Assembly: GCA_051867655.1 (NCBI GenBank)
Contig: JBJDYV010000077.1
Coordinates: forward strand, 1 to 35,777
Reading direction: 5' to 3'
Origin: JAJPXI01 sp051867655
GTDB lineage: Bacteria > Bacillota > Clostridia > Oscillospirales > Oscillospiraceae
Length of the DNA stretch: 35,777 bases
This document shows, one piece after another, positions 1 to 5,790 of this stretch. The first letter of the stretch is position 1, and each line of letters begins with the position of its first letter. Both the position numbers and the translations under genes were made by a program. The notes below the pieces were generated by a model. It saw nothing but the letters and a program-made list of their open reading frames with translations. It did no database searches and was not told the DNA's origin.

Positions 1-68
1 TGTCTGCGACCGTGGCGGCGCAAACCCTGATCGACGCCATGGAAACCGAACTGCAGCAGCGCGGCTGA
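1..68 (+). CDS. 3' end of an unidentified gene (partial)
   Basis: An open frame enters from the left edge and stops at TGA 66-68. Only about 21 residues are visible, ending ETELQQRG. They are rich in Ala, Glu and Gln and look like a C-terminal helix. The GC-rich third positions match the genes further right, which supports real coding. No family can be assigned from so short a tail. Confidence 0.4.
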   Translation, partial: SATVAAQTLIDAMETELQQRG

Positions 69-189
69 CTTTCCCGGATGCGGGCCCAAGGGATGGGACT
101 GCTGGATCGGGACGCTGAAATTCAATCCGGAGATGTAATTTTCAAAATACGGCCCGCCACGGATTTAACATTATTTCAACTTTTGAACA

Positions 190-227
190 AAAAAGCAGTT
201 AGTTTTTGCAAAAACTAACTGCTTTTT
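190..227. terminator. 38-bp perfect palindrome, probable bidirectional terminator
   Basis: Positions 190-207 are the exact reverse complement of 210-227, with GC at the centre. The arms end in A5 and T5 runs, so either strand would give a hairpin followed by U residues. It lies between the partial gene at the left edge and the promoter at 241. A protein-binding palindrome is the alternative reading. Confidence 0.65.
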
Positions 228-240
228 AAAACCTTTTTGA

Positions 241-269
241 TTGACTGAAGCTCTATTCCGTGGTATAAT
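241..269 (+). promoter_or_regulatory. Near-consensus sigma-A promoter of the accessory operon
   Basis: TTGACT at 241-246 and TATAAT at 264-269 are separated by 17 bp, with an extended -10 TGG at 261-263. Transcription would start near 276, about 275 nt upstream of the first regulator gene, so a long untranslated leader is implied. Confidence 0.85.
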
Positions 270-275
270 ACCCAT

Positions 276-520
276 AGAAAAGTAAAGAACACGGCAGTGC
301 AGAGGAGTTGGCGCTCCCCCGCACCTGCGCAGGTGATCAAGGCACCTACACAACGGACATTCATCCGCACCGTGGAATCTTAGTATACCCGATTTGCGCT
401 CTTTTGGCAAGCATTTCGGCCGTATTCTTCTTCCCGTTCCGGCTCTGTTTGTACCGTCTGTTTCCGTACGTTTTTTCGTGCACCGTGTAGGGTATCACCC
501 TGCACGGTGTTTTTGCTTTT
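276..520 (+). ncRNA. Attenuator-like leader RNA ending in an intrinsic terminator
   Basis: This is the non-coding stretch between the promoter at 241 and the first gene at 551. The terminator has arms 481-493 and 497-509 (13 bp with one G-U pair), a 3-nt loop and a T5 run at 510-514. Further upstream, CACCTGCGCAGGTG (322-335) is a perfect palindrome, and a second CACCT at 342-346 could compete for its AGGTG arm. GCACCGTG occurs at 367-374 and again at 480-487 in the terminator's left arm, so the upstream copy could also pair with the right arm. A 60-codon frame starting TTG at 308 ends at 490 inside the left arm, but it has no properly spaced ribosome site. Conditional termination is inferred. 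The signals could also define a separate small RNA. Confidence 0.6.
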
Positions 521-550
521 CAAATCATTTTGAAAAGGAGAAAACGTACC

Positions 551-769
551 ATGAGACAACCTACCTCTGACAAATGGGTGCGCGCGAAGCGTGCCCAGGC
601 CCACCTGACCCAGGAGCAGTTGGCAAAAGAGACCGGCCTGACCCTCCGGGACATTCAGCGCATCGAGCAAGGCAACCTGAACATGCCCTGCCGGAAGTAC
701 CTGGCCGTGGCCCTCTACTTTGGTGCCACCATGGAGGAGATGCTGTACGGGGAGGTGGAGGAGGAATGA
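551..769 (+). CDS. Small XRE-family HTH regulator
   Basis: A 72-residue protein that is almost entirely one Cro/C1-type helix-turn-helix. The core LTQEQLAKETGLTLRDIQRIEQG (from about residue 19) gives helices 2 and 3, and the tail includes YFGATMEEMLYGEVEEE. The start is ATG 551, which follows an AAAGGAG site at 533-539; an in-frame TTG at 530 lies before that site and is unlikely. The stop overlaps the next start (ATGA, 766-769), so the two are translationally coupled. Such proteins usually act as dimeric repressors of element genes. It is the first gene after the leader terminator, so autoregulation is plausible but not shown. Confidence 0.85.
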   Translation: MRQPTSDKWVRAKRAQAHLTQEQLAKETGLTLRDIQRIEQGNLNMPCRKYLAVALYFGATMEEMLYGEVEEE

Positions 770-1215
770 GTACCGTCAACGGCTTTCGCCACCAGCGGCT
801 CAGCCGCGGCCTGACCATGCAGCAGATGTCGGATTTGAGCGGTGTGTCCGCCTATATCATCCGCTGCTGCGAGGAGGGCAACGTGGAGAACATCACCCTG
901 AGCCGCCTGCTGGCCCTGTCCTCCGCTCTGGGTATCTCCCTCTCGGAGGGTCTGCGTGTCCGGGAGACGCCGGGCATCCGGCAGCGTCCCCGCCGCCGGG
1001 AGCCGCGCAACATCCTGGAGAACTACATGTCCTACTGGGAGCTGACCACTCAGGGCATGGCCGTCATCCTGGACGTGTCGCCCCAGACCGTCAGCGTCCA
1101 GTGCGGAAAGAGCAGTCCCGCCTTGAAGTATGTGAAGCGGCTAGCCGAGGAGGAGAATATGACCGTCGGGTCTTTCATCCACATGTACGGGAACATGCCG
1201 CTCCCGCCGTCCTGA
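766..1215 (+). CDS. XRE-like regulator with two HTH units
   Basis: A 149-residue protein. Residues 5-62 form an HTH_3-like unit (RLSRGLTMQQMSDLSGVSAY) with a degenerate turn. An Arg/Pro linker at about 70-82 leads to a second HTH-like segment at about 84-140 (TTQGMAVILDVSPQTVSVQC). The start is ATG 766 with a GGAGG at 757-761 inside the preceding gene. Two weakly conserved HTH units in one chain suggest a DNA-binding regulator that contacts two half-sites, or a protein-interaction role. No enzymatic domain is visible. The operon has three consecutive HTH proteins, which is more regulators than a simple repressor switch needs. Confidence 0.75.
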   Translation: MSTVNGFRHQRLSRGLTMQQMSDLSGVSAYIIRCCEEGNVENITLSRLLALSSALGISLSEGLRVRETPGIRQRPRRREPRNILENYMSYWELTTQGMAVILDVSPQTVSVQCGKSSPALKYVKRLAEEENMTVGSFIHMYGNMPLPPS

Positions 1216-1244
1216 GTGAGATTAAAGTTGGAGGTTTTACTGAT

Positions 1245-2105
1245 ATGCATGTCATCACTGTTTTACGAGACTATCTGGGCATGACCCAGCAGGAACTGGC
1301 CCGGCAGGCCAACATCACCCAGGCCGATCTGTCTGAGATCGAAAGCCGGGAACCCTACGGCAAGATCATGAAATACGAGCGCCTGGCCGCTGTGCTGGGC
1401 CTCTCTGTGGACACCCTGGTTCGCAACGACTACACCGGCGTTCCGGCATCTTTCTTTGAAGCCCGCGAACACGCCGAGTACCTGGAGGAGACCACCCGCG
1501 TCGGCCGGGAGGGGGAAGAGGAAGTTTTCCGCCGGGAGCAGGAGCGCCTGCGTCAGCGCTTCCACACGCTTGACCGGATGGTCATCCCCTACTACAAGCT
1601 GCGCAGCAGCTCTCCCGGCTACGACATTCTCTCCTTCGACGATGAGGGAAAGCCCATCTACATCGAGGTCAAGACCACCCGGCAGGGGGAGGAGCAGAAC
1701 TTTCGCCTGACCGCCCACGAGCACGAGGTGGCGCGGAAGCTGACAGGCAAGGGTGAACGGTACTATGTCTACCGCATCACCAACTGGGGCCAGCCGGAAC
1801 AGAAGCTCCACATCATCCCGTTTCAGGACATGGTCAAGGGGGCCCGAATCATTCCCTGCCAGTATGTCTGCACCATGAAAGACCGGGTGACCGAGATCTG
1901 CGGCATCGCCTATCACCGCCGCAGCAAGGGGATCACCCAGGAGGATCTGGCCGGGCAGCTGGGCATCCTTCCGCAGCACCTGTGCCGCTACGAGACAGGC
2001 GGGCACAAGTGCCCGGTGACGGTGTATCAGAAGATCTCCGACCTGTTGGAGGTGCCCATTGACGATCTGCTGGCCACCTATTCGGTCAGCGACCTGAAGA
2101 ACTGA
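1245..2105 (+). CDS. HTH-DUF3883-HTH protein with nuclease-like core
   Basis: A 286-residue protein. Residues 1-63 are a canonical XRE HTH (MTQQELARQANITQADLSEI). Residues about 110-195 match the DUF3883 family: GYDILSF with D127, then YIEVKTT with E141 and K143, and later ERYYVYRI. The D...ExK arrangement is that of PD-(D/E)XK nuclease folds. DUF3883 is common in restriction and other defence proteins, though catalysis is not always retained. Residues about 213-278 form a second XRE HTH (ITQEDLAGQLGILPQHLCRYE). A charged segment at 85-106 may be a coiled coil. The start is ATG 1245 with GGAGG at 1230-1234; the longer upstream reading overlaps the previous gene in another frame. The architecture implies a DNA-targeted nuclease-like or sensor protein. 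Activity is inferred. Confidence 0.82.
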   Translation: MHVITVLRDYLGMTQQELARQANITQADLSEIESREPYGKIMKYERLAAVLGLSVDTLVRNDYTGVPASFFEAREHAEYLEETTRVGREGEEEVFRREQERLRQRFHTLDRMVIPYYKLRSSSPGYDILSFDDEGKPIYIEVKTTRQGEEQNFRLTAHEHEVARKLTGKGERYYVYRITNWGQPEQKLHIIPFQDMVKGARIIPCQYVCTMKDRVTEICGIAYHRRSKGITQEDLAGQLGILPQHLCRYETGGHKCPVTVYQKISDLLEVPIDDLLATYSVSDLKN

Positions 2106-2106
2106 C

Positions 2107-3216
2107 ATGGCCAACAAGCGGCTGAAGAAGAAACGGTGGAAGGAGCAGGGCGGCACTCTGCGCTGTACTCTCTGCGGCAAGCTCCTGTGGTCGGCGGCGG
2201 GCAATTATCTGCCCGGCCGCCGCGGGGCGGTGTGCCATACCTGCCTCCACACCGGCTATGTGATGACCCTGTGCCAACAGGTGGAGAAGATCAAAAAAGC
2301 TGAACCTGTAGCCGAACCTCTGAGCCCGCAGGCGATCATGGAGCGGCTGGACCGTACCATTGCCGGACAGGAGGAGGCCAAGCGGGCCGTTTCCCTGGCT
2401 ATGTGGAAGCAGCAGCTTCGGGCACAGGGGGAAGTCTCTGTCCCGGCGGGCCACCTTCTCCTGTACGGCCCCACAGGCTGCGGCAAGACCTTCCTGGCGA
2501 CGCAGGCGGCGCAGCTGGTGGATCTCCCGTTCTGTGTTTTTGATGCCACCACCCTCAGCGAGGCGGGCTACCGGGGCCGGGACGCCCTTGATATCCTGGA
2601 GGACTACCAGAACGCAGCGGAGGGCCACACGAACAAGGACTGGGGCGTGGTCATTCTGGACGAGGCAGACAAGCTGGCGGCCCACGGCGGTACGGAGCGG
2701 CAGGCCTACTGCCGGGGCACCCAGCACAGCCTGCTGAAGCTGCTGGAGGGCGTCACCAGTGTGGACGTGGACAGCGGCAAGCTGCTGTTCATCCTTTGCG
2801 GGGCCTTCCCCGGCCTTGGTGAGGGGCAGCAGAGCTCTCCCATCGGCTTTCTGCGGGAAGCGGAAACAGCCGACGAAACGGTCGGCCCGGAGGATTTCGT
2901 GGAGTTCGGCATGGAGCGGGAGCTGATGGGCCGTGTCCCCGGATTGGCGGCTGTCCGAGCGCTGACTGAGGATGATCTGGTTCACATCCTGCTGGATAAG
3001 GAGGGCTCCGCGTACCATGTTTATCGAGACTTTTTCGCCGGTCGGGGCGTGACCCTGAAGCTGTCAGAAGAAGCGGCGCGGGAAATTGCCCGGCGGGCGC
3101 TCGAACTGGGCACCGGAGCCCGGGCGCTGAAATCGGAGCTGGATAAGGTCATGGAGCCGCTGATGTTCCAACTGGCAGCGGGAGAACTGGAGGGAGAGGT
3201 GACGATCCGTGTATGA
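2107..3216 (+). CDS. ClpX-like AAA+ ATPase with zinc-binding N-terminus
   Basis: A 369-residue protein starting 1 bp after the previous stop. Residues 20, 23, 43 and 46 are the four Cys of a ClpX-type zinc finger. Walker A is GPTGCGKT (121-128), Walker B VVILDEAD (181-188), the arginine finger lies in GRVPG (R276), and sensor 2 is GTGAR (335-339). The IGF tripeptide (246-248) sits where ClpX carries its ClpP-docking loop. Differences from housekeeping ClpX: the pore loop GYVG is GYRG (154-157), the RKH-loop region before sensor 1 is much shorter, and sensor 1 reads LFILCGAF. The protein is also shorter than typical ClpX (about 410-430). It is probably an accessory unfoldase that may dock on the host ClpP. 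Its substrate may be one of the HTH proteins beside it, which is inference. A degenerate paralogue without unfolding activity is also possible. Confidence 0.87.
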   Translation: MANKRLKKKRWKEQGGTLRCTLCGKLLWSAAGNYLPGRRGAVCHTCLHTGYVMTLCQQVEKIKKAEPVAEPLSPQAIMERLDRTIAGQEEAKRAVSLAMWKQQLRAQGEVSVPAGHLLLYGPTGCGKTFLATQAAQLVDLPFCVFDATTLSEAGYRGRDALDILEDYQNAAEGHTNKDWGVVILDEADKLAAHGGTERQAYCRGTQHSLLKLLEGVTSVDVDSGKLLFILCGAFPGLGEGQQSSPIGFLREAETADETVGPEDFVEFGMERELMGRVPGLAAVRALTEDDLVHILLDKEGSAYHVYRDFFAGRGVTLKLSEEAAREIARRALELGTGARALKSELDKVMEPLMFQLAAGELEGEVTIRV

Positions 3217-3667
3217 CTACCTGCGGTACAAGGAGCGGCTGGAAAAGGCGTTGGAACAAATCCGTGCCCATTATCTGGGGCAGGACCGGCCGCTGACGGA
3301 ACTGGTGCCCGACAGCGCGGGCCTGCCACCGGAACTGCTTGCGGCGCAGATTGCGGACGTGCTGACATTCCACCTGCCCCGGGCCCGCTCCTGGACCGAC
3401 GCGGAGCTGTGCGAAAGCTGGCGCTGGCTCCGGGCGGCAGCTCTGTTTCTGTGGACCTGTCCCCCAGAGGACCGGACGCCGTATGGACTGCTTAAACTGG
3501 CGAACCTTGACCGTGAGACGCGGGAGGAGTTGGACCTCAGTGCCTTTCCCACCCACTATGCCGCTGAGTTTGCGGAGGTCCCTGCCGGATTGAAGGCAAC
3601 GCTGGAGGCGGCAATCTGGATGCTGACGGAGCCGCCGGTGAAGGCGCTGGAGCCATTGGGAGGATAG
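3209..3667 (+). CDS. Conserved-looking hypothetical protein, last gene of accessory operon
   Basis: A 152-residue protein starting GTG at 3209 inside the end of the ClpX-like gene (8-bp overlap), so it is probably translationally coupled. It is acidic, Leu/Ala/Trp-rich and predicted helical, with no signal peptide or clear membrane segment. The segment from about residue 65 (WTDAELCESWRWLRAAALFLW, then CPPEDRTPYGLLKLA) faintly recalls a helical segment seen in VirD4/TraG coupling proteins, but no ATPase motif is present and I do not rely on it. Codon use matches the four genes before it, and the operon ends here. Function unknown; a partner or adaptor of the ATPase is a guess from position. 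Confidence 0.7.
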   Translation: MYDYLRYKERLEKALEQIRAHYLGQDRPLTELVPDSAGLPPELLAAQIADVLTFHLPRARSWTDAELCESWRWLRAAALFLWTCPPEDRTPYGLLKLANLDRETREELDLSAFPTHYAAEFAEVPAGLKATLEAAIWMLTEPPVKALEPLGG

Positions 3668-3908
3668 ACAAAGCCAAGAACGCGGGCAAAATGTAAAATT
3701 TGTAGGGGAGATAATGCTTACTCTTAAAAGTTTACAAAAAGTTCACAAAATGGGCGTAATGGCTCAACCAAGCCATTTGCAAAATTCTGGAAAGCCTGCT
3801 GGAATATTAGCAGGTGAGATTTGGAAATTGCACAATCCCAGTTTCTGTGCAGGTTTTGAAACTTTTGCTGGGGTATAGTGGCACAAAAATGACACTATAC
3901 CCCAAAAA
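3668..3908. promoter_or_regulatory. AT-rich integrase-arm-like region with repeats
   Basis: This stretch is clearly AT-richer than the genes before it and has no credible gene. It holds two near-identical 11-bp direct repeats (3730-3740 and 3741-3750, AGTTTACAAAA-like). Three inverted repeats follow: 3758-3764/3771-3777 (AATGGCT), 3795-3800/3809-3814 (CCTGCT) and 3869-3880/3893-3904 (TGGGGTATAGTG, 12 bp perfect, 12-bp spacer). The last one ends just before the xis promoter and lacks a T run, so it is more likely an operator than a terminator. The set resembles arm sites bound by tyrosine integrase and excisionase, which is inference. Confidence 0.5.
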
Positions 3909-3937
3909 TTGACACAAATCTGTAAAAATGTTATGCT
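3909..3937 (+). promoter_or_regulatory. Promoter of xis-int
   Basis: TTGACA at 3909-3914, a 17-bp spacer and TATGCT at 3932-3937 with an extended -10 TGT at 3929-3931. It lies 23 bp before the xis start. The 12-bp inverted repeat at 3869-3904 sits immediately upstream and is a good candidate operator. Confidence 0.8.
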
Positions 3938-3959
3938 GTCGACATAGGGGGCGAGGACT

Positions 3960-4142
3960 ATGCCGCTGCCATGTGTGTTGACAGTAGACGAAGCTGCTGA
4001 TGTGCTGAAAGTATCCACAAAAACAATTTATAGGTTGCTGCGCGATGGTGATTTGCCGTATGTGGCGGTGCGTGGCAGCTATCGCATTACATTAGCTGCG
4101 CTGGAAAAATACATTGAAGCAGGAGGGAAACAACTTGAATGA
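3960..4142 (+). CDS. xis: Excisionase-family small HTH protein
   Basis: A 60-residue protein of the HTH_17/excisionase type. The pattern TVDEAADVLKVSTKTIYRLL followed by GDLPYVAVRGSYRI is the MerR-like winged helix of phage and conjugative-element excisionases, with the wing around residues 33-45. The start is ATG 3960 after GGGGGCGAGG. Its end overlaps the integrase start, a common xis-int arrangement. It would bend DNA at the attachment site and steer the integrase towards excision. Base composition differs from the upstream operon, so the recombination module may have a separate origin. Confidence 0.85.
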   Translation: MPLPCVLTVDEAADVLKVSTKTIYRLLRDGDLPYVAVRGSYRITLAALEKYIEAGGKQLE

Positions 4143-5481
4143 TAAACCATATGGCTGCTTATACGTAAAATCAGGCCGTTATTATGCACGCATCTACTAT
4201 TATGATGACGGCGTACGCAAACAAAAAAACTGCGCTACAGGCGTTGTGGTAGATAACAGCAGTCAGCGGAAAGCAAAACAAAGCGAAAAGGCTGCACAAC
4301 GTGTGCTGGCGGAGCTATTGAACTCTTTCGTTTTGCCTGCGGAACAAGATCATGCGATTAAACAGGAGCAGCTTTTTGCGGATACCGCCAAAGATTGGAT
4401 GGAACGGCAATATGGAGCAAAGGCACCATCTACTATTGCAGGGTATCAATACATTGTCAATGATATTGTCTTTTACTTCTCGGAAATTAACCCTATTCGT
4501 GCTGTTGATTTGACCTCATCTATGGTAGAGAATTATTTAACATGGGAACGGCAACGGCGACAGGTGGACTACGAGGGGCCATACAAACGAACTGTTAAAT
4601 ATAAGGACCTATCGGGGGTTGAAAACACGGTTCTGCATCGGGCAGCAGTCTTGCGAGCGATTCTCCAGTGGCTAAAACGAGATGGTGTTGTTTCAGTTAA
4701 TGTGGCGTCGAAACGTGACTGCTGGGTCGATTTGCCGCAGCCCCAGCAGCATGTCTTCGAGGTATTTACACCGGGAGAGGCAGACGAATTTATCGAAGTG
4801 CTGAAAGGCGAACCGCTGTGGTTTCGTGTTGCAGTATTGATTGCATTACTTTTAGGTTTACGCAGGTCAGAGGTAATCGGATTGTGCGAAATGGATCTGG
4901 ACATGAAAACACGCGAATTGAAAATTCTGCGTGTTGTTACTGAGCAGGCAGGTGATGGCAACAAAAAGAAGTTGACTGTGAAACCAAAGACAAAAAACCG
5001 AAAGCCCAAGTGTTTTATCCTGGAGGCAGGACTCTTCGCCTGTTTAACAGCGATTATAGAGGAGAACCATAAGAACGAAGAAGTTTTTGGTGGTTCATAC
5101 GACCAAGAGTGGAAAGGTTATTTGTTTCGGGACAAGGATGGGAAGTTGATCACTCCAGATACCCTTACCAAAACATTTTCCCGGTTCATTAAGCGGGTTG
5201 GCTGTAAAAAACTTCGGTTTCACGACCTCCGCCATAGCTGTGCCAGCATTTTGCACGCTCATGGCGTCAGCCTAAAGACCATTCAGGAGATTTTAGGCCA
5301 TTCCCAGTTATCGACCACCATTATGTATACTCATTTGTACGAAGATGAGAAGGCGCAAGCTTTGAGTTATATGAGTATGCGCTATCTAGGGCCTGGTCGT
5401 CCAAATGACAGCAGTTCAAGCGATAAAGACCCAAACAAAAAAACTGATAGAAATTCTGATAGAAATTTATGCGAGACGTAG
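4135..5481 (+). CDS. int: Tyrosine recombinase (site-specific integrase)
   Basis: A 448-residue integrase of the Tn916/phage family. The start is TTG 4135, chosen because AGGAGGG at 4121-4127 precedes it by 7 nt. The ATG at 4139 is out of frame. An N-terminal arm-binding region (about 1-60) leads to a SAM-like core-binding domain (about 75-200) and the catalytic domain (about 215-420). Catalytic residues are R243 (LGLRRSEV), H363 and R366 (HDLRHSC), H389 (LGHS) and nucleophile Y398 (MYTH). The C-terminal tail is Ser/Asp/Lys-rich. All key residues are present, so the enzyme looks intact. The gene ends 67 bp from the 3' end of tRNA-Leu, a typical target, and its last codons overlap a sequence resembling that tRNA. 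Confidence 0.95.
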   Translation: MNDKPYGCLYVKSGRYYARIYYYDDGVRKQKNCATGVVVDNSSQRKAKQSEKAAQRVLAELLNSFVLPAEQDHAIKQEQLFADTAKDWMERQYGAKAPSTIAGYQYIVNDIVFYFSEINPIRAVDLTSSMVENYLTWERQRRQVDYEGPYKRTVKYKDLSGVENTVLHRAAVLRAILQWLKRDGVVSVNVASKRDCWVDLPQPQQHVFEVFTPGEADEFIEVLKGEPLWFRVAVLIALLLGLRRSEVIGLCEMDLDMKTRELKILRVVTEQAGDGNKKKLTVKPKTKNRKPKCFILEAGLFACLTAIIEENHKNEEVFGGSYDQEWKGYLFRDKDGKLITPDTLTKTFSRFIKRVGCKKLRFHDLRHSCASILHAHGVSLKTIQEILGHSQLSTTIMYTHLYEDEKAQALSYMSMRYLGPGRPNDSSSSDKDPNKKTDRNSDRNLCET

Positions 5482-5499
5482 TGGATTGAAAATTGCCAC

Positions 5500-5546
5500 T
5501 GAAAAAGAAAGAACCCCGAAGCCCTTGCAGCGCAAGAACTCCGAGG
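5500..5546 (-). terminator. Terminator of tRNA-Leu
   Basis: On the reverse strand, CCTCGGAG (5546-5539) pairs with CTTCGGGG (5521-5514, with G-U pairs), and inside it CTTGC pairs with GCAAG around a 3-nt loop. A T-rich tail follows. It starts immediately after the tRNA 3' end. Confidence 0.8.
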
Positions 5547-5547
5547 T

Positions 5548-5634
5548 TGGTGCCGGTGGCCGGACTCGAACCGGCACGCTGTTGCCAGCGGTGGATTTTG
5601 AGTCCACTACGTCTACCAATTCCATCACACCGGC
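5548..5634 (-). tRNA. tRNA-Leu (anticodon CAA)
   Basis: Read on the reverse strand this is an 87-nt class II tRNA with encoded CCA. The acceptor stem is GCCGGTG/CACCGGC with discriminator A. The anticodon arm is GTGGA-CTCAAAA-TCCAC, giving anticodon CAA, which reads UUG. A long variable arm (CGCTGGCAACAGCG) and a T arm with GTTCGAGTC follow. The gene is intact. Its 3' end faces the integrase, the classical position for a tRNA-targeted integrative element. Confidence 0.95.
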
Positions 5635-5650
5635 GGAAATAGGCTCAATT

Positions 5651-5679
5651 AGTATACAACAATTTCCCGGCGCTGGCAA
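5651..5679 (-). promoter_or_regulatory. Promoter of tRNA-Leu
   Basis: On the reverse strand, TTGCCA (5679-5674), a 17-bp spacer and TATACT (5656-5651), about 17 bp before the tRNA 5' end. Confidence 0.8.
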
Positions 5680-5721
5680 GCATTTTGTTTTCAATCCGTG
5701 AATTTGTTTTCGAAATGTCAA

Positions 5722-5750
5722 TTGTAATTCCACGAAATCTATGATATGAT
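5722..5750 (+). promoter_or_regulatory. Promoter of the lipoprotein/two-component operon
   Basis: TTGTAA at 5722-5727, a 17-bp spacer and TATGAT at 5745-5750 with an extended TGA. ATGATA (5741-5746) recurs inverted as TATCAT (5755-5760), overlapping the -10 and start region, and could be an operator. Confidence 0.6.
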
Positions 5751-5790
5751 ACTCTATCATGGTATGCGATAACGGAAGGAGGCGTCCCGC

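Noticed and set aside
308..490. 60-codon frame as a leader peptide before the first regulator gene
   Set aside because: It begins with TTG immediately next to AGAGGAG with no spacing and ends inside the terminator arm. Base use is unlike neighbouring genes. Kept only as a remark in the leader entry.
3209..3667. VirD4/TraG coupling-protein fragment
   Set aside because: Only a faint resemblance in one helical segment, and no Walker motifs or membrane segments. Reported instead as unknown.
1..5500. Direct repeat of the tRNA-Leu 3' end marking the left end of the integrative element
   Set aside because: I looked for the sequence of the tRNA T arm and acceptor end in the left part and saw no copy. 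The other end must be outside the window or the core is too short to see.
5405..5701. Forward frame running from the integrase end through tRNA-Leu
   Set aside because: It reads through the complement of an intact tRNA gene and its terminator, so it is a chance frame.
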